From NCBI GenBank assembly GCA_963727045.1, contig CAVSES010000001.1:2108001-2172000 (forward strand): a DNA stretch of 64,000 bases, in the 5' to 3' direction. Under the pieces are notes generated by a model. The model searched no databases. It was given only the letters and a program-made list of their open reading frames with translations, and had not been told where the DNA came from. Shown here one piece after another: positions 25,783-34,201 of the stretch (within the stretch, counting starts at the first letter, position 1; every line of letters starts with the position of its first letter). Both the position numbers and the translations under genes were made by a program. The stretch is from Bog-1198 sp963727045 (GTDB lineage: Bacteria > Pseudomonadota > Gammaproteobacteria > Steroidobacterales > Steroidobacteraceae).

Positions 25783-26847
25783 TTACTGGGGTCTATTTAC
25801 CAAAATATGGGCGACCGAAACTGCGTTATGTGCCGCACATTTCCTAACATTATCGCCCACGATCCAAAAATTTAGAGCGCGGTCACGGGTCAAATCCGCT
25901 CGTAAACGGCCTACATATACCTTATCGGGCTCCATTGCCAATGCGGCCGGCGTCGGAAATTGAGCAGGTGAATCGGCCTCCATGAGGGAAAGCCCCCTGC
26001 CGCGCCGCAGCACCGCGGCGCCGTCCGCCGCGCTCAAAGAGCGCTCGAAGCTGGCGTGCACCGCCAGGCTATGCCCAAAGAAGACCGGCACCCGCACGGC
26101 AGTTGCGTTGATTGAGAGGTGCGGCAGCTTGAGCACGCGGCGGGTCTCGTCCCACAGACGTCGTTCCTCGCGTGAAACGCCATCCGCCTCCAGGGTGTCC
26201 ACTTGCGGAATCACGTTGAAGGCGATTTGCCGCCCAAAGGCGCGTCCCCTCGCCTTCTTGCCGCTCAGCATGGCCACGGTCTCCCCGGCAAGCTCGTCCA
26301 TGGCTGCCCGGCCGCTGCCCGATACCGCCTGGTAGGTCGCCACGTCGGCGCGTTCCAGGCCCGCCAACGCGTGCAGCGGCGCCAGCGCCGTGGCGAGCGC
26401 GACGCTTGCGCTCCCCGGCAGCGCGATGAGGCCGGTCGCGCCAACCGAGTCGAGAGCTTCGGGATTCACATCCGCCGCCACCAGCGGCACATCGTCCCGC
26501 GGTCGAAACGCCGCCGATCCGTCGATGACCCACGCATGTTCGGCCGCCGCTTCGGCGTAGCGCTCAGACAGCGCCGCACGTCCGCAAAAGAAGGCCAGAT
26601 CGACGCGTGAAAAATCAAACACCGCGATGTCGCTCACCGCCGGTGTCCTGCCGCTTCCGCCGTCTTCCGCATCCCCGGGGGTCCTGCCGATGTTTCGCTC
26701 GTCGTCGAGCGCGTGCAGCTCCGCGTAGGCCATTTTACGCGCGCGCAATTCCTCAATCACAGCCTCGCCGATCAGGCTCGAGGCGCCGACCACGGCGATC
26801 CGCAATCCGGCAGCCCTGCTGGCGGCGGAGCGGTTCGTGGCGCTCAT
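25783..26847 (-). CDS. usg: Usg: aspartate-semialdehyde dehydrogenase paralogue lacking the catalytic Cys
   Basis: 354 residues from ATG at 26847. The N-terminus is an NAD(P)-binding fold (VVGASSLIGEAVIEEL) and the whole chain has Asd organisation. The position that is PNCS in active aspartate-semialdehyde dehydrogenase is PGSAS here (144-148), so Ser146 replaces the nucleophile. Loss of that Cys and location just before fimV-truA identify the Usg group, not the working Asd. The ATG overlaps the aroC stop (ATGA), implying coupling. No biochemical function is established for this group. Confidence 0.85.
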   Translation of the reverse strand: MSATNRSAASRAAGLRIAVVGASSLIGEAVIEELRARKMAYAELHALDDERNIGRTPGDAEDGGSGRTPAVSDIAVFDFSRVDLAFFCGRAALSERYAEAAAEHAWVIDGSAAFRPRDDVPLVAADVNPEALDSVGATGLIALPGSASVALATALAPLHALAGLERADVATYQAVSGSGRAAMDELAGETVAMLSGKKARGRAFGRQIAFNVIPQVDTLEADGVSREERRLWDETRRVLKLPHLSINATAVRVPVFFGHSLAVHASFERSLSAADGAAVLRRGRGLSLMEADSPAQFPTPAALAMEPDKVYVGRLRADLTRDRALNFWIVGDNVRKCAAHNAVSVAHILVNRPQ

Positions 26848-27941
26848 GGCCGGTGCGTGACGACAGGCGTGGTACGCACCACGTCTCCACACTGGGCGCG
26901 AAACCGCAAGTAATGATCCATCAAGACCAGCGCCATCATCGCCTCGGCGATCGGCGTCGCACGAACGCCCACGCAGGGATCGTGCCGGCCGGTGGTCACG
27001 ACTTGCGTCGGCGCGCCATGAACGTCGATGGTGTCACCCGGCAGAGTAATGCTCGATGTTGGCTTGAGCGCGATGCTCACCACGATATCCTGGCCCGAGG
27101 AAATGCCGCCGAGCACGCCTCCGGCATGGTTGCTCTTGAAGCCCAGCGGGGTGATCTCGTCGCGGTGCTCGGAGCCGCGCTGCTCCACCGCGCCGAAGCC
27201 TGCGCCGATCTCCACGCCCTTCACCGCATTGATGCCCATCATGGCGCTCGCGAGGTCCGCGTCGAGCCTCTCGAACACGGGTTCGCCCCACCCCGGAGGC
27301 ACCCCCTTGGCAATCACGGTGACGCGCGCCCCGATCGAATCTCCCGCCTCGCGAATGCGCCAGATGTATTCCTCGAGCTCTTTGACGCGGCTCGGATCCG
27401 GACAGAAGAACGGATTCTCGTACGCGCTGGCCGGGTCGACGGGCCGCAGCACCAAGGGGCCCATCTGTGCAAGGTATCCATGGATGCTCACCTGCAGCCG
27501 CTCCCGCAGGTACTTGCGGGCGATCGCCCCGGCGGCCACGCGCATCACCGTTTCGCGCGCCGAGGATCGCCCGCCTCCGCGGTAATCGCGGAAGCCGTAT
27601 TTCTGGTTGTACGTGTAGTCGGCGTGCCCCGGGCGAAATCGATCCTTGATCTTCTCGTAGTCGCGCGAACGTTGATCCTCGTTCGCGACAATGAGGCCGA
27701 TCGGAGTCCCCGTGGTCCTGCCTTCGAACACGCCCGACAAAATCCGCACCGTGTCGGGTTCCCGGCGCTGGCTCGTGTACTGCGAGGTGCCCGGGCGCCG
27801 GCGTTCGACGTCGGCTTGCAAATCCTCCTCGCAGAGCGCCATTCCCGGCGGGCAGCCGTCCACGACGCAACCCAGCGCGGGGCCATGGCTTTCCCCGAAG
27901 CTCGTCACCGTGAAGACGCGACCGAAAGTATTGCCCGCCAC
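26844..27941 (-). CDS. aroC: chorismate synthase
   Basis: 365 residues from GTG at 27941. Hallmarks are GESHGPALGCVVDGCP near the N-terminus, RRRPGTSQYTSQRREPD, YRGGGRSSARET and HDPCVGVRATPIAEAM near the C-terminus, spanning the FMN- and EPSP-binding residues. It converts EPSP to chorismate with reduced FMN in aromatic amino acid synthesis. It follows prmB by 7 bases, as in many gammaproteobacteria, and its stop overlaps the usg start. Confidence 0.97.
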   Translation of the reverse strand: MAGNTFGRVFTVTSFGESHGPALGCVVDGCPPGMALCEEDLQADVERRRPGTSQYTSQRREPDTVRILSGVFEGRTTGTPIGLIVANEDQRSRDYEKIKDRFRPGHADYTYNQKYGFRDYRGGGRSSARETVMRVAAGAIARKYLRERLQVSIHGYLAQMGPLVLRPVDPASAYENPFFCPDPSRVKELEEYIWRIREAGDSIGARVTVIAKGVPPGWGEPVFERLDADLASAMMGINAVKGVEIGAGFGAVEQRGSEHRDEITPLGFKSNHAGGVLGGISSGQDIVVSIALKPTSSITLPGDTIDVHGAPTQVVTTGRHDPCVGVRATPIAEAMMALVLMDHYLRFRAQCGDVVRTTPVVTHRP

Positions 27942-27948
27942 GTGCTAC

Positions 27949-28875
27949 CTATCCCCCCTGGGACCCGCCGTCCAGATCCCGCGCTCGAAGCAAAAACACG
28001 CCCCCGCCGCCCATCGCAATCTCGGGCCACACGAACGGCAGCCGCGGAAAGGCCCGCAGAAGCGCCCGCTCGGTGTTGCCGACCTCCACCACCAGAATAC
28101 CGTCGCCATTCAGATGCCGCCGCGCCGAGGCGAGGATCGCCCGCACTGAATCGAGCCCATCGGCGCCCGATGCAAGGCCGAGTTGGGGCTCGTGCCGATA
28201 CTCACGCGGAAGTCCGGCGATTTCGGCGCGCCCGACATAGGGCGGATTGCTCACGATGATATCGTAACGGCGCCCCTCCACGGCATCGAAATGATCCGAC
28301 TTTAGGACAGAGACGCGCTTTTCGAGATCCAATCGGCGCATGTTGCGGCGGGCCACCGCAAGTGCGGCCGCAGACAGATCGACGGCGTCCACGTGCGCTT
28401 TTGGAAATGCCACGGCACATGCCGCAGCAATCGCACCCGAACCCGTCCCGACATCCAGAATCCGGCGTACGCGGCGCGCCGCCCAGGGCGCGAAGCGCCG
28501 CAGGACGAGTTCTGCGATGGGAGAGCGCGGCACCAAGACACGCTCGTCGACATACAATTCGAGTCCTGCAAAAAACGCACGATGAGTGAGGTACGCCAGC
28601 GGCATGCGTTCGGCGATGCGCCGTCCGAGCAGTTCACCGATCCGTGCAGCCGCCCGGGAATTGACCTTCCTCGCGTAGGCACCCGCGCCGAGGTCGTGCG
28701 AAAGGCCGGCGGCGAAGAAGACGATTTCGGCCGCCTCGTCGCGCGCATTGTCGGTGCCGTGACCGAAATGCACGCGTGCCTTCTTGAGCGCCAACGCAAC
28801 GCGATCGATCGCGGCGCCCACCGTCTCGCGGGAGGCGCCGACGGCTTGCGCGGCTGTGTGGGATAATCGGGCCAT
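27949..28875 (-). CDS. prmB: ribosomal protein uL3 N5-glutamine methyltransferase
   Basis: 308 residues from ATG at 28875. HFGHGTDNARDEA is the PrmB N-terminal signature. The SAM-binding region is ILDVGTGSGAIAAACA, and the catalytic NPPY motif is present (VSNPPYVGR). PrmB methylates a Gln of ribosomal protein L3. Position upstream of aroC is conserved. Its start codon lies on the opposite strand of the sco start: both are in the same CCATGG at 28872-28877, so the two genes are head to head with overlapping starts. Confidence 0.92.
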   Translation of the reverse strand: MARLSHTAAQAVGASRETVGAAIDRVALALKKARVHFGHGTDNARDEAAEIVFFAAGLSHDLGAGAYARKVNSRAAARIGELLGRRIAERMPLAYLTHRAFFAGLELYVDERVLVPRSPIAELVLRRFAPWAARRVRRILDVGTGSGAIAAACAVAFPKAHVDAVDLSAAALAVARRNMRRLDLEKRVSVLKSDHFDAVEGRRYDIIVSNPPYVGRAEIAGLPREYRHEPQLGLASGADGLDSVRAILASARRHLNGDGILVVEVGNTERALLRAFPRLPFVWPEIAMGGGGVFLLRARDLDGGSQGG

Positions 28876-29521
28876 GGCAACTCGAGCGAAATTCATATCC
28901 TTTGCATTAGTGTGCGCGGCGGGCATTGCAGGCATATTTGCCTCAGGTATTTGGCATCATCCCGCCCCCGCCATCGAGCTGGCCACGGGCACCTATTTGA
29001 GGCCCAGCCGTGAGCTGCCGGATTTTAGCCTGATCGACCAGCAGGGTAGGATGTTTGGCTCCGCCGAGCTGCGCGGCCGTTGGTCCCTGATGTTCTTCGG
29101 CTATACGAATTGCCCGGATTTCTGCCCGACCACGCTGACCACGCTGGCCGCGATGCAACAGCGCCTGCGCGCCGCCAACGCGCCGGTGCTGCCGCAGGTG
29201 ATCTTCGTGTCGGTCGACGCCAAGCGCGACACCCCCGCCCAGATGGCCAAGTACGTTCCTTATTTCGATCCCGGATTCATCGGCCTCACGGCCGCGGACC
29301 AACCGAGCATCGAGGCCGTCGCGAAAGAGCTGGGCGTGGGCGTGATCATCCGGCCCGCCTCCGACGGCAACTACACCGTCGATCATACGGGCGCCATCTT
29401 CGTGCTGAATCCCGCCGGGCGGCTTACCGCGATTCTGACCGGACCGTTCAATGTGGATGCCCTGCAGGGAGATTTTCAACGCATCGTGGCCGCGCGCGGC
29501 CCATCGGCCGGCCCCGCATGA
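28874..29521 (+). CDS. SCO1/SenC family copper-dependent assembly protein
   Basis: 215 residues. An N-terminal anchor (KFISFALVCAAGIAGIF, 6-22) precedes a thioredoxin-fold domain. The Cu-binding residues are CPDFC (Cys80, Cys84) and His171 in DHTG. SCO proteins deliver copper to, or reduce, the CuA site of cytochrome oxidase. No oxidase gene is visible nearby. The start ATG overlaps the prmB start on the other strand; the TGA overlaps the psd start (ATGA), so psd is probably translationally coupled. Confidence 0.9.
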   Translation: MATRAKFISFALVCAAGIAGIFASGIWHHPAPAIELATGTYLRPSRELPDFSLIDQQGRMFGSAELRGRWSLMFFGYTNCPDFCPTTLTTLAAMQQRLRAANAPVLPQVIFVSVDAKRDTPAQMAKYVPYFDPGFIGLTAADQPSIEAVAKELGVGVIIRPASDGNYTVDHTGAIFVLNPAGRLTAILTGPFNVDALQGDFQRIVAARGPSAGPA

Positions 29522-30369
29522 GCGCAGCGCGCGGCCGGCTGTTCGTTTGGCTCCAATATATTCTGCCGCAGCACGGGCTCTCGCGGCTGGTGCTGGCGGC
29601 AACCCGGGTGCGCGCGGCGTGGTTCAAGAATTGGATCATCCGCGGTTTTCTCGCGCTCTACCGCATTGACATGAGCGAAGCCAGGGAGAGCGATCCTTAT
29701 CGCTACGGAAGCTTCAATGAGTTCTTCACGCGTGCGCTCAAGGACGGCGCGCGCCCCATTGCGCCCGGCGAGCACGCGATCGCGTGTCCCGTCGACGGCT
29801 GCGTGAGCGAAGCGGGCGCCATCGACCGCGACCGTCTGCTGCAGGCAAAAGGGCGGGATTACGGCCTGCCGGCACTGCTCGCCGGACAGCCTTGGGCGCG
29901 CCGATTCGAAGGCGGCTCTTTTGCGACCATTTATCTTGCGCCTTTCAACTATCACCGCGTCCACATGCCGCTTCGCGGCACGCTGCTCGAGACCTTGTAC
30001 GTTCCCGGCCGCCTGTTCAGCGTCAATGCCACGACGGCACAGCATGTTCCCGGCCTGTTCGCCCGCAACGAGCGCGTTCTGACTCTGTTCGACCATGGCG
30101 TGGGGCAATTCGCGCTCGTCATGGTGGGAGCTCTCAACGTGGGCAGCATGGCCACGGTGTGGGCTGGCGACATCACTCCGGCGGCACGCCGCGTGATCAC
30201 CCGAATCCCAGCGGTGCCGATGATCCTGGAGAAGGGCGCCGAACTCGGCCGATTCAACATGGGCTCGACCGTAATACTGCTGTTCGAGCCCGGCCGCGCA
30301 CGATGGCGGCCGGAGGTGCGTGCGGGTCTCAACGTGCGGCTGGGCCAGCCCCTGGGCGTCCTCGCATGA
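29518..30369 (+). CDS. psd: phosphatidylserine decarboxylase proenzyme
   Basis: 283 residues. The C-terminal FNMGST motif is the self-cleavage site: Ser250 should become the pyruvoyl group of the alpha chain (LGST in E. coli). FNYHRVHMPLRG and FNEFFTRALK are family motifs. It makes phosphatidylethanolamine at the inner membrane. ATG at 29518 overlaps the sco stop and the TGA at 30367-30369 overlaps the epmA start, giving a three-gene coupled unit. Confidence 0.95.
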   Translation: MSAARGRLFVWLQYILPQHGLSRLVLAATRVRAAWFKNWIIRGFLALYRIDMSEARESDPYRYGSFNEFFTRALKDGARPIAPGEHAIACPVDGCVSEAGAIDRDRLLQAKGRDYGLPALLAGQPWARRFEGGSFATIYLAPFNYHRVHMPLRGTLLETLYVPGRLFSVNATTAQHVPGLFARNERVLTLFDHGVGQFALVMVGALNVGSMATVWAGDITPAARRVITRIPAVPMILEKGAELGRFNMGSTVILLFEPGRARWRPEVRAGLNVRLGQPLGVLA

Positions 30370-31325
30370 ACTGGCGCCCGACGGCCAGCATCGCAGCGCT
30401 CGAGCGCCGCGCCGCGATGTTGGCGGCCGCGCGCGACTACTTCGCCGGGCACGGCGTCCTCGAGGTGGAGACGCCGATATTGAGCGCCGCGGCCGTGAGC
30501 GATCCGCAAATAGAATCATTGGCGACGCGGTTGGGGGGCACGGAAACGCCGGCATATCTTTGCACCTCTCCGGAATATGCCATGAAGCGGTTGCTGGCGG
30601 CCGGCAGCGGCGACATCTATCAGATCTGCAAGTCGTTCCGCGACGGCGAGCGCGGCCGCTGGCACAACCCCGAGTTCACGCTCATCGAATGGTACCGCCT
30701 GGGGTTCGACGATGCGGCGATGATGACCGAGGTCGAGGCGCTCATCGGCTGCATGCTCGAACCGTATCGCAGGCTCGCGCCGGCGGAACGCCTGAGCTAC
30801 GCGGACGCGATGCAGCGCCATGCCGGCGTGGACGCGCTGGCGGCCGCCGACGCGACCCTTGCGCAAGCCGCGCTCCGCCACGGCATCGTTTGCGAGGCAG
30901 AACTCGACCGGGATGGCAGGCTCGATCTGTTGATGAGCCTCGTCGTGGGTCCGCGCCTGGGGTTGGAGCGACCGTGTTTCATCTGCGACTACCCCGTCTC
31001 CCAGGCCGCGCTTGCGCGATTGAAGCCCGGGCCGCCGCCGGTCGCTGCACGATTCGAGCTGTATCTGGACGGCATCGAATTGGCGAACGGCTTTCACGAA
31101 TTGGCGAACGCCGGGCAGCAGCGCGAACGCTTCGAACGGGATCTTGCGCTGCGCCGCGAACGCGGTCTCGCCGAGCCGCCCCTGGATGAGCGGCTGCTCG
31201 CGGCATTGGCATCGGGAATGCCGGATTGTGCCGGGGTGGCCTTGGGTTTCGACCGGCTCGTCGCCCTTTCACTCGCTGCGCCGCGGCTCGCGGACGCCAT
31301 GGCGTTCACCATCGACAATGCGTGA
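30366..31325 (+). CDS. epmA: EF-P (R)-beta-lysine ligase EpmA (PoxA/GenX)
   Basis: 319 residues, the size of the truncated LysRS-like enzyme EpmA without an anticodon-binding domain. Class II motifs are visible: VLEVETPILS (motif 1), FRDGERGRWHNPEFTLIEWYR (motif 2) and GVALGFDRLVALSL (motif 3). It attaches (R)-beta-lysine to Lys34 of EF-P. The efp gene lies head-on 45 bases downstream on the other strand, a strong functional pairing; the lysine aminomutase EpmB is not in the window. Confidence 0.94.
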   Translation: MNWRPTASIAALERRAAMLAAARDYFAGHGVLEVETPILSAAAVSDPQIESLATRLGGTETPAYLCTSPEYAMKRLLAAGSGDIYQICKSFRDGERGRWHNPEFTLIEWYRLGFDDAAMMTEVEALIGCMLEPYRRLAPAERLSYADAMQRHAGVDALAAADATLAQAALRHGIVCEAELDRDGRLDLLMSLVVGPRLGLERPCFICDYPVSQAALARLKPGPPPVAARFELYLDGIELANGFHELANAGQQRERFERDLALRRERGLAEPPLDERLLAALASGMPDCAGVALGFDRLVALSLAAPRLADAMAFTIDNA

Positions 31326-31370
31326 CCGCGCCTTGGGCTTGGCGCCGCACGGATGCGCGGCAGCGCCGGG

Positions 31371-31940
31371 CTAATTCTTGCCGCGCGACAGGTACTCGCC
31401 GGTACGGGTGTCGATGCGCAGGATTTCGCCTTCGTTGATGAACAGCGGGACGCGCACCACCGCTCCGGTTTCGAGCTTCGCGGGCTTCGATCCGCCGGTG
31501 GCCGTATCGCCCCGTACGCCGGGATCCGTTTCGACCACCTTGAGTTCCATGTGCGCCGGCGGCGTCACCTGCAGCGGCACTCCGTTCCACAAGGTGACCA
31601 CGCATACCGTGCCGTCCTTCAGCCATTGGGCGCCGTCTCCGACCGCCTCTTTGGAGGCGGTGAGCTGCTCGAAGGTTTCGGGCACCATGAAGTTGAAAAA
31701 ATCGCCGTCCCGGTAGAGGTACTGCATGTCCGTATCGACCACGTCGGCGGCTTCCACGGTATCCCCGGATTTCCACGTGCGCTCGATGGTCCGGCCCGTC
31801 TTGAGGTTGCGCACCCGAACGCGGTTGAAGGCCTGCCCCTTGCCCGGCTTGACCATTTCGTTCTCGACGATGGCATAGGGGTCGCCGTCGATCAGGATCT
31901 TGAGACCGGACTTGAATTCGTTCGTGCTGTAGTTCGCCAT
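31371..31940 (-). CDS. efp: elongation factor P
   Basis: 189 residues from ATG at 31940. KPGKGQAF places the modified lysine at Lys34, exactly the E. coli position, in a loop preceded by a KOW-like domain and followed by two OB folds (RIDTRTGEYLSRGKN at the end). EF-P rescues ribosomes stalled at polyproline. EpmA, encoded convergently next door, would beta-lysylate it. Extension to a start at 31997 is possible but would add an unusual N-terminus. Confidence 0.97.
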   Translation of the reverse strand: MANYSTNEFKSGLKILIDGDPYAIVENEMVKPGKGQAFNRVRVRNLKTGRTIERTWKSGDTVEAADVVDTDMQYLYRDGDFFNFMVPETFEQLTASKEAVGDGAQWLKDGTVCVVTLWNGVPLQVTPPAHMELKVVETDPGVRGDTATGGSKPAKLETGAVVRVPLFINEGEILRIDTRTGEYLSRGKN

Positions 31941-32113
31941 CGAAGGCCTCGGGCTTGAAGGGCGCGTATGATAGCCGCAACCCTGTATCTTAGCCAATAC
32001 GGACCCGCGGGCCGGGCCCGGACAGTACCCTTCGCGTTGGGCTAGACGCCTGTCCCAGAATCGACAAATAGCTGGTGTTACACTTTGCTGCCATTTTTAG
32101 AGGATTTTGACCC

Positions 32114-34180
32114 GTGACCGAGCAGGGAGCCGTTCCCATGATCGTCATGACGAAGTCGCAGGACCACGTCGAGGCGATCAACAGCACGCTGCGCAAAGCC
32201 GGCCACCCGGTGCATTGCACGTGGCTGCCGGACGCCCGCGACCTCGGAGATGCGCTCACGCAGCTCAATCCCGAGATGCTGATCGCCTTCATCGAGGAGC
32301 TCGGCGTCGACCTGGCGTCGCTCATGAAGGTCAAGCAGCAAAACGCCCCGGGAATGCCGGTGCTCATCATGCGTGAAAACGTCGACGAGGCGGCAATCGC
32401 CGATGCCATGCGCCTCGGGGCCCAGGACGTTGTCACGCTCGCGAACCGCAGCCGCCTGCAATCGGTGGCGACCCGCGAACTTCGCGCCTACCGTCTGGAA
32501 CGCGCGCTCTCGACCACGCTGTCCTCGGCTCGCGAATACCGCGAGCAGCTGCAGCATTTCCTCGAAGGTTCCGCCGATGCGATCACGCACGTGCAGGAAG
32601 GCATCATCGTGGACGCGAATCGCGCCTGGCTCGAGCTCTTCGGATATTCGGGCGACGATGCGCTCACCGGCACGCCGCTGATGGATTTGTTCGAGCAGGA
32701 AACCCATCCCGCGCTCAAAGGGGCGCTGGTTGCCTGCCTGCAGGGCAAGTGGTCGGGTCACAGTCTCAAGGTGCAGGCACTGCTGTCGGACGGCTCGGGC
32801 TTGCCGCTCGAGCTGCTGCTGACCAAAGCCGATTATGAGAACGAGCCCGCCATCCGCATTGCGATCTCCGCGGCGCGCAAGAAGGATCACGACCTCGAAG
32901 TCCAGCTTGCGGATGCCGTCAAGAACGACGCCTCGACGCGGTTTCTGCAGCAGCGCTATCTGGTCGCCGCCGTGCGCGAGCGCTGCGCCCTCGGGATGAA
33001 GGGCGGCGTGCGTCAGTTCGCCCACATCAAACCGGACCGGTTCGTTGAAATCCAGAATGCCATCGGCGTGCTGGCAAGCGAGGATTTCATGGCGCAAATC
33101 GCCGATTTGCTGCGTGCGCAGCTGACGGCCACCGATTTGTGCGGCCGCTTCGGCGGCAACGGGTTCCTGATCCTGCTCGAGCGGGGAACGCCCCGCGACG
33201 TCGAGACATGGGCCGAGAACGTCGTGAAGCGGGTGAATGAGCATGTATTCTCGATCGAGGACAAGACCCTCTCGGCCACGGTGACCGTCGGCCTCGGAAT
33301 ACTGCCGACGGCGAATCCCGACGTCGGCGCGGCCATCACGGATGCCGTGAGTGCCACCCGCCGGGGGCGAGAACTCGGCGGCAACCAGATGTACGTCGTG
33401 GACAAGGCCGACACCGATACCCGCGTGCAGGCTTACGACAAGATCTGGGTGAAGCACATCAAGAGCGCCCTGATGGAGAATCGTTTCCGTCTGGTGCAGC
33501 AGCCGATTGCGAGCCTGCTCGGCGAGGACAAGGGGATGTTCGACGTGCTGGTGCGCATGTTGGACGAACAGGGCACCGAGGTGCTGCCCGCGGAGTTCAT
33601 CGCGGCCGCCGAGCGCAACGACCTGATGAAGAACATCGATCGCTGGGTGATCGGCGCGTCAATGTCCTTCGCCGCGAACCGCAAGGCCGCCTGTATTTTC
33701 GTGCGCGTGTCGAAGGACACGGTGCTCGACAAGAGCCTCCTGGGATGGCTCGAAACGCAGCTGAAGTCGCTCAAGGTCGACGCCAAGCGGCTGTGCATCC
33801 AGGTGACGGAGGAGCTGGCCAACCAATACGTGCGCCAGACCAAGGATCTGGCAGAGGCCCTGAGAAAGCTCGGTTTTCGCTTCGCTTTGGAGCACTTCGG
33901 CACGGGCCGCGATCCGTTCAAGCTGCTCGCGGACATCGACATGGATTTCATCAAAATCGACGGTTCGCTGATGCAGGGATTGCCGACCAATCAACTGCAG
34001 CAGCAGCGCGTGAAGGGCATCGTCGAGGCCGCAAAGCGCAAGGGCATCGAGACGGTGGCCGAGCGTGTGGAAGACGCGAACACCATGGCCGTGCTGTGGC
34101 AGCTCGGCATCGAATTCATCCAAGGGTACTTCGTCAACGCCCCCGAGGATGTGACCATGTCGACGAACGAAAAGCGTTAG
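32114..34180 (+). CDS. fimX: FimX-like REC-PAS-degenerate GGDEF-degenerate EAL protein
   Basis: 688 residues from GTG at 32114 (AGAGGA about 10 bases upstream). Domains: receiver (about 8-130), PAS (about 145-260), GGDEF (about 300-430) and EAL (about 445-680). GGDEF is GGNGF (347-351). The EAL signature is DVLVR (477-481), the loop-6 DDFG is EHFG (593-596), and the AEGVE position is AERVE (649-653). Catalysis is therefore doubtful and c-di-GMP binding likely, as in FimX, which drives polar type IV pilus assembly. Length and architecture match Pseudomonas FimX. Confidence 0.88.
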   Translation: MTEQGAVPMIVMTKSQDHVEAINSTLRKAGHPVHCTWLPDARDLGDALTQLNPEMLIAFIEELGVDLASLMKVKQQNAPGMPVLIMRENVDEAAIADAMRLGAQDVVTLANRSRLQSVATRELRAYRLERALSTTLSSAREYREQLQHFLEGSADAITHVQEGIIVDANRAWLELFGYSGDDALTGTPLMDLFEQETHPALKGALVACLQGKWSGHSLKVQALLSDGSGLPLELLLTKADYENEPAIRIAISAARKKDHDLEVQLADAVKNDASTRFLQQRYLVAAVRERCALGMKGGVRQFAHIKPDRFVEIQNAIGVLASEDFMAQIADLLRAQLTATDLCGRFGGNGFLILLERGTPRDVETWAENVVKRVNEHVFSIEDKTLSATVTVGLGILPTANPDVGAAITDAVSATRRGRELGGNQMYVVDKADTDTRVQAYDKIWVKHIKSALMENRFRLVQQPIASLLGEDKGMFDVLVRMLDEQGTEVLPAEFIAAAERNDLMKNIDRWVIGASMSFAANRKAACIFVRVSKDTVLDKSLLGWLETQLKSLKVDAKRLCIQVTEELANQYVRQTKDLAEALRKLGFRFALEHFGTGRDPFKLLADIDMDFIKIDGSLMQGLPTNQLQQQRVKGIVEAAKRKGIETVAERVEDANTMAVLWQLGIEFIQGYFVNAPEDVTMSTNEKR

Positions 34181-34201
34181 ACAGGATGCCCACCCGGCGG
34201 G

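Noticed and set aside
31326..31370. A terminator between epmA and efp
   Set aside because: Only an imperfect stem with a 3-base bulge is visible and no U tract follows.
32072..32090. A sigma-54-like promoter (CTGG...TTGC) upstream of fimX
   Set aside because: Spacing between GG and GC is 11 rather than the required 10 bases and the CAC of the -24 element is not conserved.
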